Assembly: GCA_963848415.1 (NCBI GenBank)
Contig: CAWKDN010000001.1
Coordinates: 2,480,001-2,544,000, forward strand
Origin: CAVQBC01 sp963848415
GTDB taxonomy: Bacteria; Actinomycetota; Thermoleophilia; Solirubrobacterales; Solirubrobacteraceae
DNA length: 64,000 nucleotides
Direction: 5' to 3'
The translations under genes were made by a program, and so were the position numbers. The notes beneath the pieces were generated by a model. The model saw nothing but the letters and a program-made list of their open reading frames with translations, had not been told where the DNA came from and ran no database searches. Numbering within the stretch: position 1 is the stretch's first letter; every line of letters begins with the position of its first letter. Below are positions 1 to 8,821 of this stretch, piece by piece.

Positions 1-2
1 GC

Positions 3-245
3 ACGCTGGGCGAGTGGGCGCTCGCCGAGCGCCACTTCGCCTCGGCGCTGGAGATGCACGCCGCCATGGGCGCCCGGCCCTGGACCGCCCGCACCGAGCT
101 CGCCTGGGCCGAGCTGCTGCTCGCCCGCGGCGAGCCGGGTGACGTGGAGGCGGCGCGGGCGCGCCTGGACGCCGCGGCCGAGCTGGCGGCCGAGCTGGGG
201 ATGGTCACGGTCGCCGAGCGGGCGCGGGCGCTGGCGGCCGGCTGA
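3..245 (+). CDS. C-terminal fragment of a TPR-type regulator or ATPase (partial)
   Basis: The reading frame is open from the left edge and stops at TGA 243-245, so only about the last 80 residues are visible. They form Ala/Leu/Glu-rich antiparallel helices with the small-residue spacing of TPR repeats, for example ALAERHFASALEMHAAMGA and ARLDAAAELAAELGM. This resembles the far C-terminus of large actinobacterial ATPase or cyclase regulators with TPR tails, but no catalytic or DNA-binding domain is visible. The family assignment is inference; the true start lies outside the window. Confidence 0.55.
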   Translation, partial: TLGEWALAERHFASALEMHAAMGARPWTARTELAWAELLLARGEPGDVEAARARLDAAAELAAELGMVTVAERARALAAG

Positions 246-255
246 AACCCGGGGA

Positions 256-339
256 TGCGGGCGGAGGGACTCGAACCCCCAAGCTCTCACGAGCACCGGC
301 ACCTAAAGCCGGCGCGTCTACCAGTTCCGCCACGCCCGC
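256..339 (-). tRNA. tRNA-Leu (anticodon UAG)
   Basis: On the minus strand the sequence folds as a class II tRNA. The acceptor arms GCGGGCG (339-333) and CGCCCGC (263-257) pair fully and are followed by discriminator A. The anticodon stem CCGGC/GCCGG encloses loop TTTAGGT, giving anticodon UAG, which reads leucine CUA. A long variable arm follows, as expected for tRNA-Leu, then a T arm containing GGTTCGAGTCC. No CCA is encoded. Confidence 0.96.
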
Positions 340-383
340 GGACGCGGCGGACTTAGCCCGCCGCAAACTCGATCCGCCACAGT

Positions 384-1025
384 ATGCCCTCGATGTCCTC
401 CGCGATCGCCCCCGTCTCCGCCGCGCCGGACGCGCCGGCCCGCATCCCCGCCGTGCTCTTCGTGCTCGCGATGGGAGCGCTGATGTGGGTCGCCGAGGCG
501 CTGGACTGGGTCGCCGGCGGCCGCCTCGACGCGCTCGGGATCGAGCCGCGTGACACCGACGGCCTCACGGGCGTGGTCGCGGCGCCGTTCCTGCACGGCA
601 ACGTCGCCCACCTGATGGCCAACACCGCGCCGTTCCTGCTCTTCGGGCTGGTGATCGCCGTCGGCGGGCTCGTGCGCGTGCTGGCGGTGACCGGGATCGT
701 GGCGCTGGTCAGCGGCCTCGGCACCTGGCTCGTGGCGCCGCCCGACACGTTGCACATCGGGGCCAGCGGGATCGTCTTCGGGTACGCGAGCTACCTGCTC
801 GCCCGCGGCGCCTTCAACCGCGACCTCGCCCACCTCGCGATCGGCGTCGTGGTCGCGGTGGCCTGGGGCGGCGTGCTGCTGTCCGGCCTGGTCCCGGAGG
901 AGGGCGTCTCCTGGCAGGCCCACCTCTTCGGCGCGGTCGGCGGGGTGCTGGCGGCGTGGCTGCTCTCGGCGTCCTACCGCGCCGCGAAGCTCCAGCGCCG
1001 GGCCGCCGGCGCCGGGCGCGCCTAG
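384..1025 (+). CDS. Rhomboid-family intramembrane serine protease
   Basis: A 213-residue polytopic membrane protein with the rhomboid signature. It has HGNVAHLMANT (H71-T81) in the second core helix, the nucleophile motif GASG with Ser128, and His180 in the last helix within WQAHLFGAVGG, giving a Ser-His dyad. Hydrophobic segments lie near residues 21-40, 82-118, 126-140, 150-170 and 180-196. Rhomboids cleave transmembrane substrates within the membrane; no substrate can be named here. ATG 393 is an alternative start nine bases downstream. It stands alone between tRNA-Leu and a convergent SDR gene. Confidence 0.88.
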   Translation: MPSMSSAIAPVSAAPDAPARIPAVLFVLAMGALMWVAEALDWVAGGRLDALGIEPRDTDGLTGVVAAPFLHGNVAHLMANTAPFLLFGLVIAVGGLVRVLAVTGIVALVSGLGTWLVAPPDTLHIGASGIVFGYASYLLARGAFNRDLAHLAIGVVVAVAWGGVLLSGLVPEEGVSWQAHLFGAVGGVLAAWLLSASYRAAKLQRRAAGAGRA

Positions 1026-1816
1026 GGAACGATGCTGTCGACGTAGCCGCCGTCGACGCGCAGCGCGCCACCGGTCGTCGCCGACGCCAGATCCGAGCTG
1101 AGGTAGACGACGAGGTTGGCGATCTCCTCCGGCTCGATCAGCCGCTGGATCAGCGAGTCCGGTCGGTGCTCGCGCATGAACCGGGCCTGCGCCTCCGCCC
1201 AGGGCAGCTCCTCGCCGACCAGCTCGCGGGCGAACGCCTCGACCCCCTCGGTGTGCGTCGGACCCGCGACGACGGCGTTGACCGTCACGCCCGTGCCCGC
1301 CATCGCCTTCGCGAAGCCTCGCGAGACGCCGAGCAGCGCCGTCTTGGTCACCCCGTAGTGGACCATCTCCTCCGGGATGACCACCGCGGAGTCGCTGCAC
1401 ATGAACTGCACGCGGCCCCAGCCGCGGTCACGCATCCCCGGCAGGTAGTGGCGGGTCAGGCGGACGCCGGAGAGCACGTTGACCTCCCAGAACCGCTGCC
1501 AGGTGTCGTCGTCGATCTCGAGCACCGGCTGCGGCGCGAAGATGCCGAGGTTGTTGACGAGGATGTCGACGGCGGGCAGCGCCTCACAGAGGGTCGCCGC
1601 GCCGTCCGCGGTCGCGAGGTCGGCGGCCACCCCGGCGATGCTCGCCTCGGGCAGCTCCGCCCGGAGCTCCTGGACGACCCCGTCGACGCGGTCGCCGTCG
1701 CGCCCGTTGATCGTCGTCCGCGCGCCCGCGGCGGCGAGCCGGGCGGCGATCACGCGACCGATGCCCTGCGTCGAGCCGCTGACCAGCGCGCTGCGGCCCT
1801 CCAGGTCGATCTGCAT
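1022..1816 (-). CDS. Short-chain dehydrogenase/reductase (SDR)
   Basis: A 264-residue classical SDR. The dinucleotide loop is SGSTQGIG (13-20), the adenine-binding NNLG motif is at 88-91, and the catalytic residues are Ser141 or Ser143, Tyr154 and Lys158 (HYGVTK). It ends with the usual ATTGGALRVDGGYVDS segment. ATG 1816 starts directly with the Rossmann beta strand. It lies only 5 bp downstream of the large LuxR-type regulator on the same strand, so the two are probably co-transcribed. Overall sequence resembles 3-oxoacyl-ACP reductase-like SDRs; the substrate is unknown. Its stop overlaps the convergent rhomboid stop by 4 bp. Confidence 0.88.
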   Translation of the reverse strand: MQIDLEGRSALVSGSTQGIGRVIAARLAAAGARTTINGRDGDRVDGVVQELRAELPEASIAGVAADLATADGAATLCEALPAVDILVNNLGIFAPQPVLEIDDDTWQRFWEVNVLSGVRLTRHYLPGMRDRGWGRVQFMCSDSAVVIPEEMVHYGVTKTALLGVSRGFAKAMAGTGVTVNAVVAGPTHTEGVEAFARELVGEELPWAEAQARFMREHRPDSLIQRLIEPEEIANLVVYLSSDLASATTGGALRVDGGYVDSIVP

Positions 1817-1821
1817 CGCGG

Positions 1822-4800
1822 TCACTCTGCCAGGCCGTGGCGATGGGCGACCGCGGCCGCCTCGGTCCGGCTGCGCACGTCGAGCTTGGCCAAGATCCGC
1901 GAGACGTGGACGCTCGCGGTCTTCTCGGCCATGTAGAGCTCGCCGCCGATCTCGCGGTTCGTGGCGCCGCGCGAGACGAGCGCGAGCACCTGGCGCTCGC
2001 GCGGCGTGAGCCCGAACGGGTCGCCGTGGCCGTTGCCGCCGTCGTGGGCGGCGACCGCGCCCTCCGGCTCGGGCTCGGGCGTGCCGCGCAGCCGGGCACG
2101 GGCGGCCAGGCGCTCGAGCTCGGTCTGCAGCCAGCGGGCGCGGAGCCCGCGCGCCGTCGCGGCCGCGCGCTCGAGCGCTGCCTGGGCCGCGTCGCGATCG
2201 CCCGCCAGCGCGTGGGCCTCGGCCTGGCGCCAGCCGGCCAGGGCGGCGGGGTAGGGCCGGTCCACCGCCTCCCACGCCGCGGCGGCGGCCGCCCAGCGCG
2301 CCGGGTCGCCCGCGCCGGCGGCGCGGGCCGCCTCGGCCTCGACGGAGCGCAGGTGGGCCTGCTCGACCGGGCGCCCGACCTCGCTCGCCGCGGCGTGGAC
2401 GCGGTCGGCCAGCATGCCCAGACGCGCCAGCGCGTCGGCCTCGGCGGCGGGGTCGCCGAGGTCGCGCGCCAGCACGGCGGCGTCGGCCTCGACGGTCGCC
2501 CCGGCGGCGGCGACGCGGGCGATGCGGGCGGCGTCCTCGCTGCAGAACTCGATCCGGTCCAGCGCCTCCTCGACCGCCTGCCGGGCTGCCGGCAGGTCAC
2601 CGGCGCGGCGCTCGAGCTCCCCCCGCAGGGCGCCACAGACGCCGAGGAACTGCGGCTCGAGCGAGTCCGCCAGCGCCTGGTGGGCGGCGTCGAGCAGCGT
2701 CCGCGCCTGCTCGTCCTCGCCGCGCCCGAGCGCCAGCTCCGCGCGGCGCAGGTGGTCGTTGACCAGCGCCGTACCGCTCTCGCGCCGCCGCGCGCCGGCC
2801 AGGATCGCGGCTGCCTGGTCCCACTGGCCGAGGTCGAGGGCGAGCTCGGCGCGCAGCAGCGTCAGCCAGCGGTCGTGCTGCTCGCGGGGGGTCATCTCGA
2901 CGTAGCCGGACTCGAGGATCTCCTGGCCCTCGCGGCCGCGCCCGACGAGGTTCAGCGCGTCGGCGAGGTTCACGTAGGCGATCGCCAGGTCGCGGGAGGC
3001 GTCGCCGGCGCTGGCGAGGGCGATCGCCTCGCGCAGGGTCGCGACGCCGCGGTCGTGCTCGCCCGTGCAGATGAGCGCGACGCCGAGGCCGTTGAGGACG
3101 CTCGGGCGCACCGACTCCGCGCCGGTCTCCTCGATGGCCTCGATCGCCTCGTCGGCCGCCTCGAGCGCCTCGCCGTAGCGCGACTGGAGCATCAGCAGCT
3201 TGACCTGCTGGGCCAGCAGCCTGGCGCGCTCGGTGCCGCCGGCGTCGCCGGCGCCGCCGGGCAGCAGCCGCATCGCGCGTTCGAGCGTGTCGCGGCTGGC
3301 GTCCCCGCGGCCCATGCCCCACTGGGCGCCGGCGAGCTCGCCGAGGACCGCCGCGACGCGGACCGGCTCCTCCGCGGGGTCGAGCTCTGAGAGCGCCAGC
3401 TCGAGCAGGGTCGCGCGGCGGTTGTCGTCGGACTGGGAGCGCAGCGCCGAGGCGGCCCGCCGCAGCAGCTCGACGTGGTCGGCGCCCGCCACCGCCTCCG
3501 CGTCCGGGACGCGGTCCCACAGCTCGAGCGCGCGCTCGAGCAGCGCCGCCGCCTCGCCCGGGGCGTGCACCGTCTCGGCCTCCTCGGCCGCCCGCACGGA
3601 CGCCCGCAGCGCGGCCGGCTGATCGCCTGCCACGCGGAAGTGATGGGCGATCGCTGCGGTCAGCCAGGCGCCGCCGCCGTCGGCGCCGGGGCGGCGCTCG
3701 AGCGCCTGGGCGAGCGCGAGGTGCAGCGCCGCCCGCTCTCCCGGCAGCAGGTCGTCGTCGACCACCTCGCGCAGCAGCGCGTGGCGGAACGCGTAGCGGT
3801 CCTCGGCCGCCACGACGATGATGTGCCCGGCCGCCGCCTCGCGCAGGGCGTCACGCAGGACGCGCGGTTCCATCCCGCTGGCGTCCGCCAGCAGCAGGTG
3901 GTCGGCCTGGCGCGCGCACGCGAGCAGCCGCAGGACCTCCTGGGCGGCGTCCGAGAGGCGCTCGACGCGAACCATCAGCGCGTCGCGCAGGGTCGGCGGC
4001 AGGCCGCCGCGGCCGTCGAGCCCCGCCGCCAGCAGCTCCTCGGTGAACAGCGGGTTGCCCTCGCTGCGGGCGAACAGCCGCGCGACCAGGTCGTCCTGGG
4101 GCGGAGCGCCGAGGATGTCCGACAGCTGGGCCTCGAGCTCCTCGCGGTCCAGGCGCGCGAGCGCGATCCGGTGCGAGCGCGGCTCGCGCTCGAGCTCGGC
4201 CAGCAGCGGGCGCAGCGGGTGGCGGCGGTGCAGCTCGTCGGAGCGGTAGGTGGCCACGCACAGCACCCGCTCGCAGTACAGGCTGCGGGCGAGGAAGGCG
4301 AGGAAGGCGCGCGTCGAGCGATCCGCCCAGTGGATGTCCTCGAGCGTGAGCAGCAGCGGCGCCTCCTCCCCGAGGCGCTCGAAGGCGGCCAGCAGCGCCT
4401 CGAAGAGCCGGCGCTGCGCGGCGCCGCGCTCCTCGTCCGGCCGCGGGGGGGCGGCGGCGCGCGGCGGCGCCGGCGCGGCGACGGCCGGCGCGGACGGGGC
4501 GAGCTCGGGCGCCAGGGTGGCCAGCTCCGCGCGGGCGGCGTCGGGCAGGCCGAGCAGCGCCTCGTCGCCCTCGCGGGCGAGCGGCCGCAGCGCCGCCACC
4601 AGCGGTGCGTAGGGGAGCTCGCCCTCACCGAGCTCCACGCAGTCGCCGCCGATGACCCGCCCGCCGGCGGCGCGCGCCCGGCGCTCAAGCTCGCCCAGCA
4701 GCCGCGTCTTGCCCACGCCGGACTCGCCCGCCACGAATGCGAGCGAGGGGTGCCCGGCGGCCGCGTCGGCGAAGGCGGCCTCGAGCTCGGCGAGCTGGGG

Positions 4801-4842
4801 CTCGCGGCCGATGAAGCGCGTGGCGGTGACCCGGGTGGCCAT
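1822..4842 (-). CDS. LuxR-family ATPase transcriptional regulator (LAL type)
   Basis: A 1006-residue protein built like the large ATP-binding LuxR regulators. It has an AAA/NACHT-like NTPase with Walker A GESGVGKT (39-46), a Walker B-like LLLTLEDIHWAD near 160-175, a long TPR-like helical middle, and a C-terminal LuxR HTH (about 945-1005) with LTPRERQVLALVSRG and TNREIGGELYMAEKTASVHV. Such proteins sense a ligand through the NTPase and TPR parts and activate nearby operons; the ligand is unknown. The immediately downstream SDR is a likely partner. Divergent from azlC, with a 71-bp gap holding both promoters. Confidence 0.93.
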   Translation of the reverse strand: MATRVTATRFIGREPQLAELEAAFADAAAGHPSLAFVAGESGVGKTRLLGELERRARAAGGRVIGGDCVELGEGELPYAPLVAALRPLAREGDEALLGLPDAARAELATLAPELAPSAPAVAAPAPPRAAAPPRPDEERGAAQRRLFEALLAAFERLGEEAPLLLTLEDIHWADRSTRAFLAFLARSLYCERVLCVATYRSDELHRRHPLRPLLAELEREPRSHRIALARLDREELEAQLSDILGAPPQDDLVARLFARSEGNPLFTEELLAAGLDGRGGLPPTLRDALMVRVERLSDAAQEVLRLLACARQADHLLLADASGMEPRVLRDALREAAAGHIIVVAAEDRYAFRHALLREVVDDDLLPGERAALHLALAQALERRPGADGGGAWLTAAIAHHFRVAGDQPAALRASVRAAEEAETVHAPGEAAALLERALELWDRVPDAEAVAGADHVELLRRAASALRSQSDDNRRATLLELALSELDPAEEPVRVAAVLGELAGAQWGMGRGDASRDTLERAMRLLPGGAGDAGGTERARLLAQQVKLLMLQSRYGEALEAADEAIEAIEETGAESVRPSVLNGLGVALICTGEHDRGVATLREAIALASAGDASRDLAIAYVNLADALNLVGRGREGQEILESGYVEMTPREQHDRWLTLLRAELALDLGQWDQAAAILAGARRRESGTALVNDHLRRAELALGRGEDEQARTLLDAAHQALADSLEPQFLGVCGALRGELERRAGDLPAARQAVEEALDRIEFCSEDAARIARVAAAGATVEADAAVLARDLGDPAAEADALARLGMLADRVHAAASEVGRPVEQAHLRSVEAEAARAAGAGDPARWAAAAAAWEAVDRPYPAALAGWRQAEAHALAGDRDAAQAALERAAATARGLRARWLQTELERLAARARLRGTPEPEPEGAVAAHDGGNGHGDPFGLTPRERQVLALVSRGATNREIGGELYMAEKTASVHVSRILAKLDVRSRTEAAAVAHRHGLAE

Positions 4843-4913
4843 GCGCCCGATTATCGCGAGTCGGCCGGTCGGGCCTCCCCGACCCCGGCGGGCCGTAGCC
4901 TCTCGCGCTCGTC

Positions 4914-5645
4914 ATGACAGAGCTCGAAGAACCGATCGCCCCGGAGCGCACCCCGACGATCCGCGACGGCATCCGCGCCGGCCTGCCGCTTGCGCTGCCG
5001 GCCCTGCTGGTGGCGATCTCCTTCGGCGTGCTGGCCCGCTCGCTGGGCTGGGGGACCGCGGCGCCGATCGTCTGCTCGGCCGTCGTCTTCGCGGGCTCGG
5101 CGCAGTTCGCCGCGGCGTCGGTGCTGGGCGCCGGTGGCGCCGCGCTCACCGCGGTGCTCAGCGCGGTGCTCGTCAACGCCCGCTTCCTCGCGATGGGCTT
5201 CGCGATCGGCCCGTCCTTGAAGGGCGGGCCGCTGCGCCGGGCGGCCGAGGGCCAGACCATCGTGGACGCCTCATGGGCGCTCTCCAGCCGCGGCGACGGC
5301 ACGTTCTCGCGCGAGATGCTCATCGGGGCGACGATCCCGCAGTACCTGGGCTGGCAGACCGGGACGATCCTCGGCGTCATCTTCGGCGACGTGATCGGGG
5401 ATCCCGAGCGGCTGGGGCTCGACGCCCTCTTCCCGGCCTTCTTCCTCAGCCTGCTGGTGCTCGAGCTGCGCCGGCCGGGGGCGCCGCGCGTGGTCGTGCT
5501 GGCGGCCGCGGTCACGCTCGCGCTGATCCCGCTCACGCCGGCCGGCGTGCCGGTGATCGCGGCGGCGGTCGCGGCGCTGCTCGGCCTCGCACAGCCGGTC
5601 GGGGAGGATCCCGCGCCCGCCGAGGAGGAGCGGGAGGAGGCATGA
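4914..5645 (+). CDS. azlC: AzlC-family branched-chain amino acid exporter, large subunit
   Basis: A 243-residue integral membrane protein with the AzlC pattern. An N-terminal cytosolic segment is followed by GLPLALPALLVAISFGVLAR, the conserved FAGSAQFAA segment, then VLVNARFLAMGFAIGPSLKG and a long hydrophobic C-terminal half. AzlC pairs with AzlD to export branched-chain amino acids or their analogues. The stop overlaps the azlD start by ATGA, so the subunits are translationally coupled. The acidic tail after about residue 225 (EDPAPAEEEREEA) is probably cytosolic. Confidence 0.92.
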   Translation: MTELEEPIAPERTPTIRDGIRAGLPLALPALLVAISFGVLARSLGWGTAAPIVCSAVVFAGSAQFAAASVLGAGGAALTAVLSAVLVNARFLAMGFAIGPSLKGGPLRRAAEGQTIVDASWALSSRGDGTFSREMLIGATIPQYLGWQTGTILGVIFGDVIGDPERLGLDALFPAFFLSLLVLELRRPGAPRVVVLAAAVTLALIPLTPAGVPVIAAAVAALLGLAQPVGEDPAPAEEEREEA

Positions 5646-5956
5646 GCGCCCCGACCGTCATCTGGGTCACGGTCGGGCTGCTGGCCGTGACCACCGCCGC
5701 GATCAAGGCCATCGGTCCGGCGCTCGTGGGCGGCAAGGCCGTCTCGCCGCGGATGGCGGGTCTGATCGCCATGCTCGCGCCCGCGCTGCTGTGCGCGCTG
5801 GTGATCACCGGCACCTTCGCCGAGGAGGGACGGCTCGTGCTCGACGCCCGCGCGCTCGGGGTCGGGGCGGCGGGGGTGGCGCTGTGGCTGCGGGCGCCGA
5901 TGCTGGCGGCGCTCGCCATCGCGGCGATCGTCACCGCGCTGATGCGGGCGCTCTGA
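5642..5956 (+). CDS. azlD: AzlD-family branched-chain amino acid exporter, small subunit
   Basis: A 104-residue protein with four hydrophobic segments, the usual size and topology for AzlD. The N-terminal helix VIWVTVGLLAVTTAAIKAIGP is followed by RMAGLIAMLAPALLCALVITG and two further helices. ATG 5642 overlaps the azlC stop (ATGA), the standard arrangement for this two-component exporter. No regulator of the AsnC/Lrp type is adjacent; the LuxR-type regulator is divergent upstream. Confidence 0.9.
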   Translation: MSAPTVIWVTVGLLAVTTAAIKAIGPALVGGKAVSPRMAGLIAMLAPALLCALVITGTFAEEGRLVLDARALGVGAAGVALWLRAPMLAALAIAAIVTALMRAL

Positions 5957-6005
5957 ACCAGGGGGCGAGAACGTCCGCCCGCGAGCCTAGGGTCAGCAGT
6001 GACCC

Positions 6006-7403
6006 ATGGCCCGCCCAACCTCCGTCTTCGCCTGCAGCGCCTGTGGCGCCGAGTCGCCCAAGTGGCACGGGCGCTGCCCGGGCTGCGGCGCGTGGAACAC
6101 GCTGGCGGAGGAGACCCGGGCTTCGCCCGCGGCCGGGCGCGGCCGGGGTGCCGGGGGCGGCGGGTCGGCGGGCGGTGCGCGGCCCGGGGCGCCGGTGCCG
6201 CTGCGCGCCGTCCAGGCGCCGCAGGTCGCGCGCCTTGCGACCGGCCTGGGCGAGCTCGATCGCGTGCTCGGAGGTGGGCTTGTCCCGGGCTCGCTCGTGC
6301 TGCTCGGCGGCTCGCCGGGGATCGGCAAGTCGACGCTGACCTCGATGGCGCTCGGCAACCTCGCCGGCGCCGGCCGGCGCACCCTGTACGTCTCGGGCGA
6401 GGAGTCGGCCGCCCAGATCAAGCTGCGGGCCGAGCGCCTCCCGGGTGCTGCACTCGACGTGCCGGTGCTGGCCGAGACCGACCTCGACACGGTGCTGGCG
6501 ACGCTCGAGGCCGAGCGCCCGGAGGTGTGCGTCGTGGACTCCGTGCAGACGCTCGTGGCGTCCGGGCTGACCGGCGCGGCCGGGTCGGTGGGACAGGTGC
6601 GCGAGGTCGCCGACCGCATCACCCGGCTGGCGAAGGCGCGCGGCATCGCCGTCGTGCTCGTCGGCCACGTCACCAAGGAGGGCGCGCTGGCCGGGCCGCG
6701 CGTGCTCGAGCACCTGGTCGACTGCGTGCTGCAGTTCGAGGGCGAGCGCGAGCGCACCTACCGCACGCTGCGGGCCCAGAAGAACCGCTTCGGGTCGACC
6801 AACGAGGCCGGCGTCTTCGAGATGCGCCAGGGCGGCCTGGTGGAGGTCCAGGACGCCTCGGCGCGCTTCGTCGGCGAGGCCACGCGGGCGCCCGGGAGTG
6901 TGGTGCTCGCGGCCATGGAGGGCTCGCGGCCGCTGCTCGTGGAGGTGCAGGCGCTGGTCTCGCCGTCGGAGATCGTGCCGCCGCGGCGGCTGGCCAACGG
7001 CATCGACCGCAACCGGCTCGCGCTGGTGCTGGCGGTGCTCGCCCGCCACGCCGGGGTGGGCGTCGGCAGTGCGGACGTCTTCGTCAACGTGGCGGGCGGG
7101 GTGCGCGTCGAGGAGCCCGGCGCCGACCTGGCGGTGGCGCTCGCCGTCGCCGCCGCGGCCCGCGGCGTCGCTCTGGGGCCGCCGGGCGCCGCGCTGCCGC
7201 TCGCGGCCTTCGGCGAGGTCGGGCTCACGGGCGAGCTGCGCAGCGTCGGGCACCCCGACCGCCGGCTGGCCGAGGCCAAGAAGTTCGGCTTGGGCCCGGT
7301 GCTCGCGCCTCCGGGCTCCGGCGCCGGAGCGGCCGAGGCGCCGACGCTACGTGCGGCCGTCCGGCAGGCGCTGCCCGCGGCGCCGCGCGCCGCGGCGGCA
7401 TAG
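6006..7403 (+). CDS. radA: DNA repair protein RadA
   Basis: A 465-residue RadA (Sms), a DnaB-like branch-migration helicase acting in homologous recombination. It shows the N-terminal C4 zinc finger (Cys10, Cys13, Cys24, Cys27), a RecA-type core with Walker A GGSPGIGKST (101-110), the RadA-specific KNRFG motif near residue 260, and a C-terminal Lon-protease-like domain from about 285. The linker around 38-62 is Gly/Ala/Pro-rich. It opens the radA-disA-carD block typical of actinobacteria and firmicutes. A 239-bp gap with no recognisable gene separates it from disA. Confidence 0.97.
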   Translation: MARPTSVFACSACGAESPKWHGRCPGCGAWNTLAEETRASPAAGRGRGAGGGGSAGGARPGAPVPLRAVQAPQVARLATGLGELDRVLGGGLVPGSLVLLGGSPGIGKSTLTSMALGNLAGAGRRTLYVSGEESAAQIKLRAERLPGAALDVPVLAETDLDTVLATLEAERPEVCVVDSVQTLVASGLTGAAGSVGQVREVADRITRLAKARGIAVVLVGHVTKEGALAGPRVLEHLVDCVLQFEGERERTYRTLRAQKNRFGSTNEAGVFEMRQGGLVEVQDASARFVGEATRAPGSVVLAAMEGSRPLLVEVQALVSPSEIVPPRRLANGIDRNRLALVLAVLARHAGVGVGSADVFVNVAGGVRVEEPGADLAVALAVAAAARGVALGPPGAALPLAAFGEVGLTGELRSVGHPDRRLAEAKKFGLGPVLAPPGSGAGAAEAPTLRAAVRQALPAAPRAAAA

Positions 7404-7629
7404 CGGCTCGCGTCGCCCGCGCCCGCCGCGCTGCGGCGGCGTGGCGGCCTGCCCCGCGCGCCGCCGCCGCCCGCGCCCGCACCGCCGTGGCCGCGAGTCG
7501 GAGGTCCCTCGACTGGCGCTTCCGCACGCTCGTGAACGCTCCGGCGTAGCAGGTCGAGCGCAGCTTCGCAACCCTCGGATTCCGCTCTATTCCAGGGAAT
7601 CCGTGGGTAAATGAGACCTAAGCGGCTGC

Positions 7630-7635
7630 TAGAAT
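7630..7635 (+). promoter_or_regulatory. -10 box of a probable leaderless disA transcript
   Basis: TAGAAT matches the -10 consensus and ends exactly 7 bases before the GTG start of disA. Transcription would therefore begin at or next to the start codon, giving a leaderless mRNA, which is common in actinobacteria. No convincing -35 hexamer is present at the 17-base position. The same TAGAAT with the same 7-base spacing precedes the antitoxin gene at 61927. Confidence 0.45.
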
Positions 7636-7642
7636 CCTTCGA

Positions 7643-8755
7643 GTGAAGCCGCGTTCGGGTGAAGAGCTGAACGAGCTCGAGGCACGGCAGGAACCTCGGC
7701 TCGTGAAGGCTCTGGAGATGGTCGCCCCCGGAACCGCGGTCCGCGAGGGCATCGACGACATCGTCCACGCCCGCACGGGTGGGCTGATCGTCATCGGCGA
7801 CCCCGAGGAGCTTGCCTTCCTGTTCTCGGGCGGCATCAAGCTCGAGATCGACTACTCGCCGGCGATGCTCTACCAGCTCGCGAAGATGGACGGCGCGATC
7901 GTCCTCAACACGCAGGCCACGAAGGTCGCGTGGGCCAACACGCAGCTGATGCCCGATCCGACGATCCTCTCCTCGGAGACGGGGACCCGGCACCGCACCG
8001 CTGAGCGCGTCTCCAAGCAGACCGACGCGCTGGTCGTCGCCGTCTCCCAGCGCCGCGAGGTCGTCTCGCTCTACGTCGACGGCGCCAAGTACATCCTCGA
8101 GGAGATCCCCGCGGTCCTGGCCAAGGCCAACCAGGCGCTCGCGACGCTCGACAAGTACCGCACCCGCCTCGACCAGGTCTCGACCCGCCTGACGGCGCTC
8201 GAGTTCGAGGGCGGCGTCACCCTCCACGACGTCCTGACCGTCCTGCAGCGGGCCGAGCTGGTCACGCGCATGGCGGTCGAGATCGAGCGCCACATCGTCG
8301 AGCTCGGCACCGAGGGCCGGCTGATCGAGATGCAGCTCGAGGAGACGATGGTCGGCGTCGCGGCGGACAAGGCCGCGCTGCTGCACGACTACCTCGCCGA
8401 GACCGAGGACGACACCTTCGCCGTCGCGCTGGACGGCATCGCCCGGCTGCCCCATCAGGACCTGCTGGACTTCGGGCGCCTCGCCGAGCTGCTCGGCCAC
8501 GACCGCAAGGTCAACACGCTCGACTATCCCGTCTCGCCCCGCGGCTACCGCATCCTCGGCCGCGTCCCGCGGCTCCCGAAGCTGGTCGTGGCGAACATCG
8601 TCCGCGAGTTCCGCGGGCTGGACGAGATCCTCGCCGCGACCGACCCCGAGCTCGAGGCGGTCGACGGTGTGGGGGAGATCCGTGCGAAGGACATCCGCGA
8701 GGGCCTTCGCCGGCTGCAGGAGATCAACCTCGTGGACCGCTACCTGCAGACCTAG
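7643..8755 (+). CDS. disA: Diadenylate cyclase DisA (DNA integrity scanning protein)
   Basis: A 370-residue DisA, which makes cyclic di-AMP from two ATP and scans DNA for branched structures. The DAC domain carries the catalytic DGA motif (83-85) and the ATP-contacting GTRHR motif (114-118). A helical spine follows, and the C-terminal helix-hairpin-helix region (about 310-370) contains ELEAVDGVGEIRAKDIREGL. The GTG start is supported by the -10 box seven bases upstream. Genetic coupling with radA immediately upstream is conserved in many genomes. Confidence 0.97.
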   Translation: MKPRSGEELNELEARQEPRLVKALEMVAPGTAVREGIDDIVHARTGGLIVIGDPEELAFLFSGGIKLEIDYSPAMLYQLAKMDGAIVLNTQATKVAWANTQLMPDPTILSSETGTRHRTAERVSKQTDALVVAVSQRREVVSLYVDGAKYILEEIPAVLAKANQALATLDKYRTRLDQVSTRLTALEFEGGVTLHDVLTVLQRAELVTRMAVEIERHIVELGTEGRLIEMQLEETMVGVAADKAALLHDYLAETEDDTFAVALDGIARLPHQDLLDFGRLAELLGHDRKVNTLDYPVSPRGYRILGRVPRLPKLVVANIVREFRGLDEILAATDPELEAVDGVGEIRAKDIREGLRRLQEINLVDRYLQT

Positions 8756-8791
8756 CTGACCCATGGTCCGGCACGCGGACCGAAGCCGACC

Positions 8792-8806
8792 AAGGAGGAC
8801 ATCATT
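8792..8806 (+). promoter_or_regulatory. Shine-Dalgarno placed for an ATT start of carD
   Basis: A perfect AAGGAGG (8792-8798) lies 5 bases upstream of an in-frame ATT at 8804. It lies 23 bases upstream of the first conventional start, GTG 8822, which is too far for normal use. Reading from ATT gives (I/M)PDTAPVQIEDL, a plausible N-terminus. Either carD uses the rare ATT start codon, as infC does with ATT in enterobacteria, or an ATG has been altered here. Confidence 0.5.
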
Positions 8807-8821
8807 CCCGATACAGCGCCC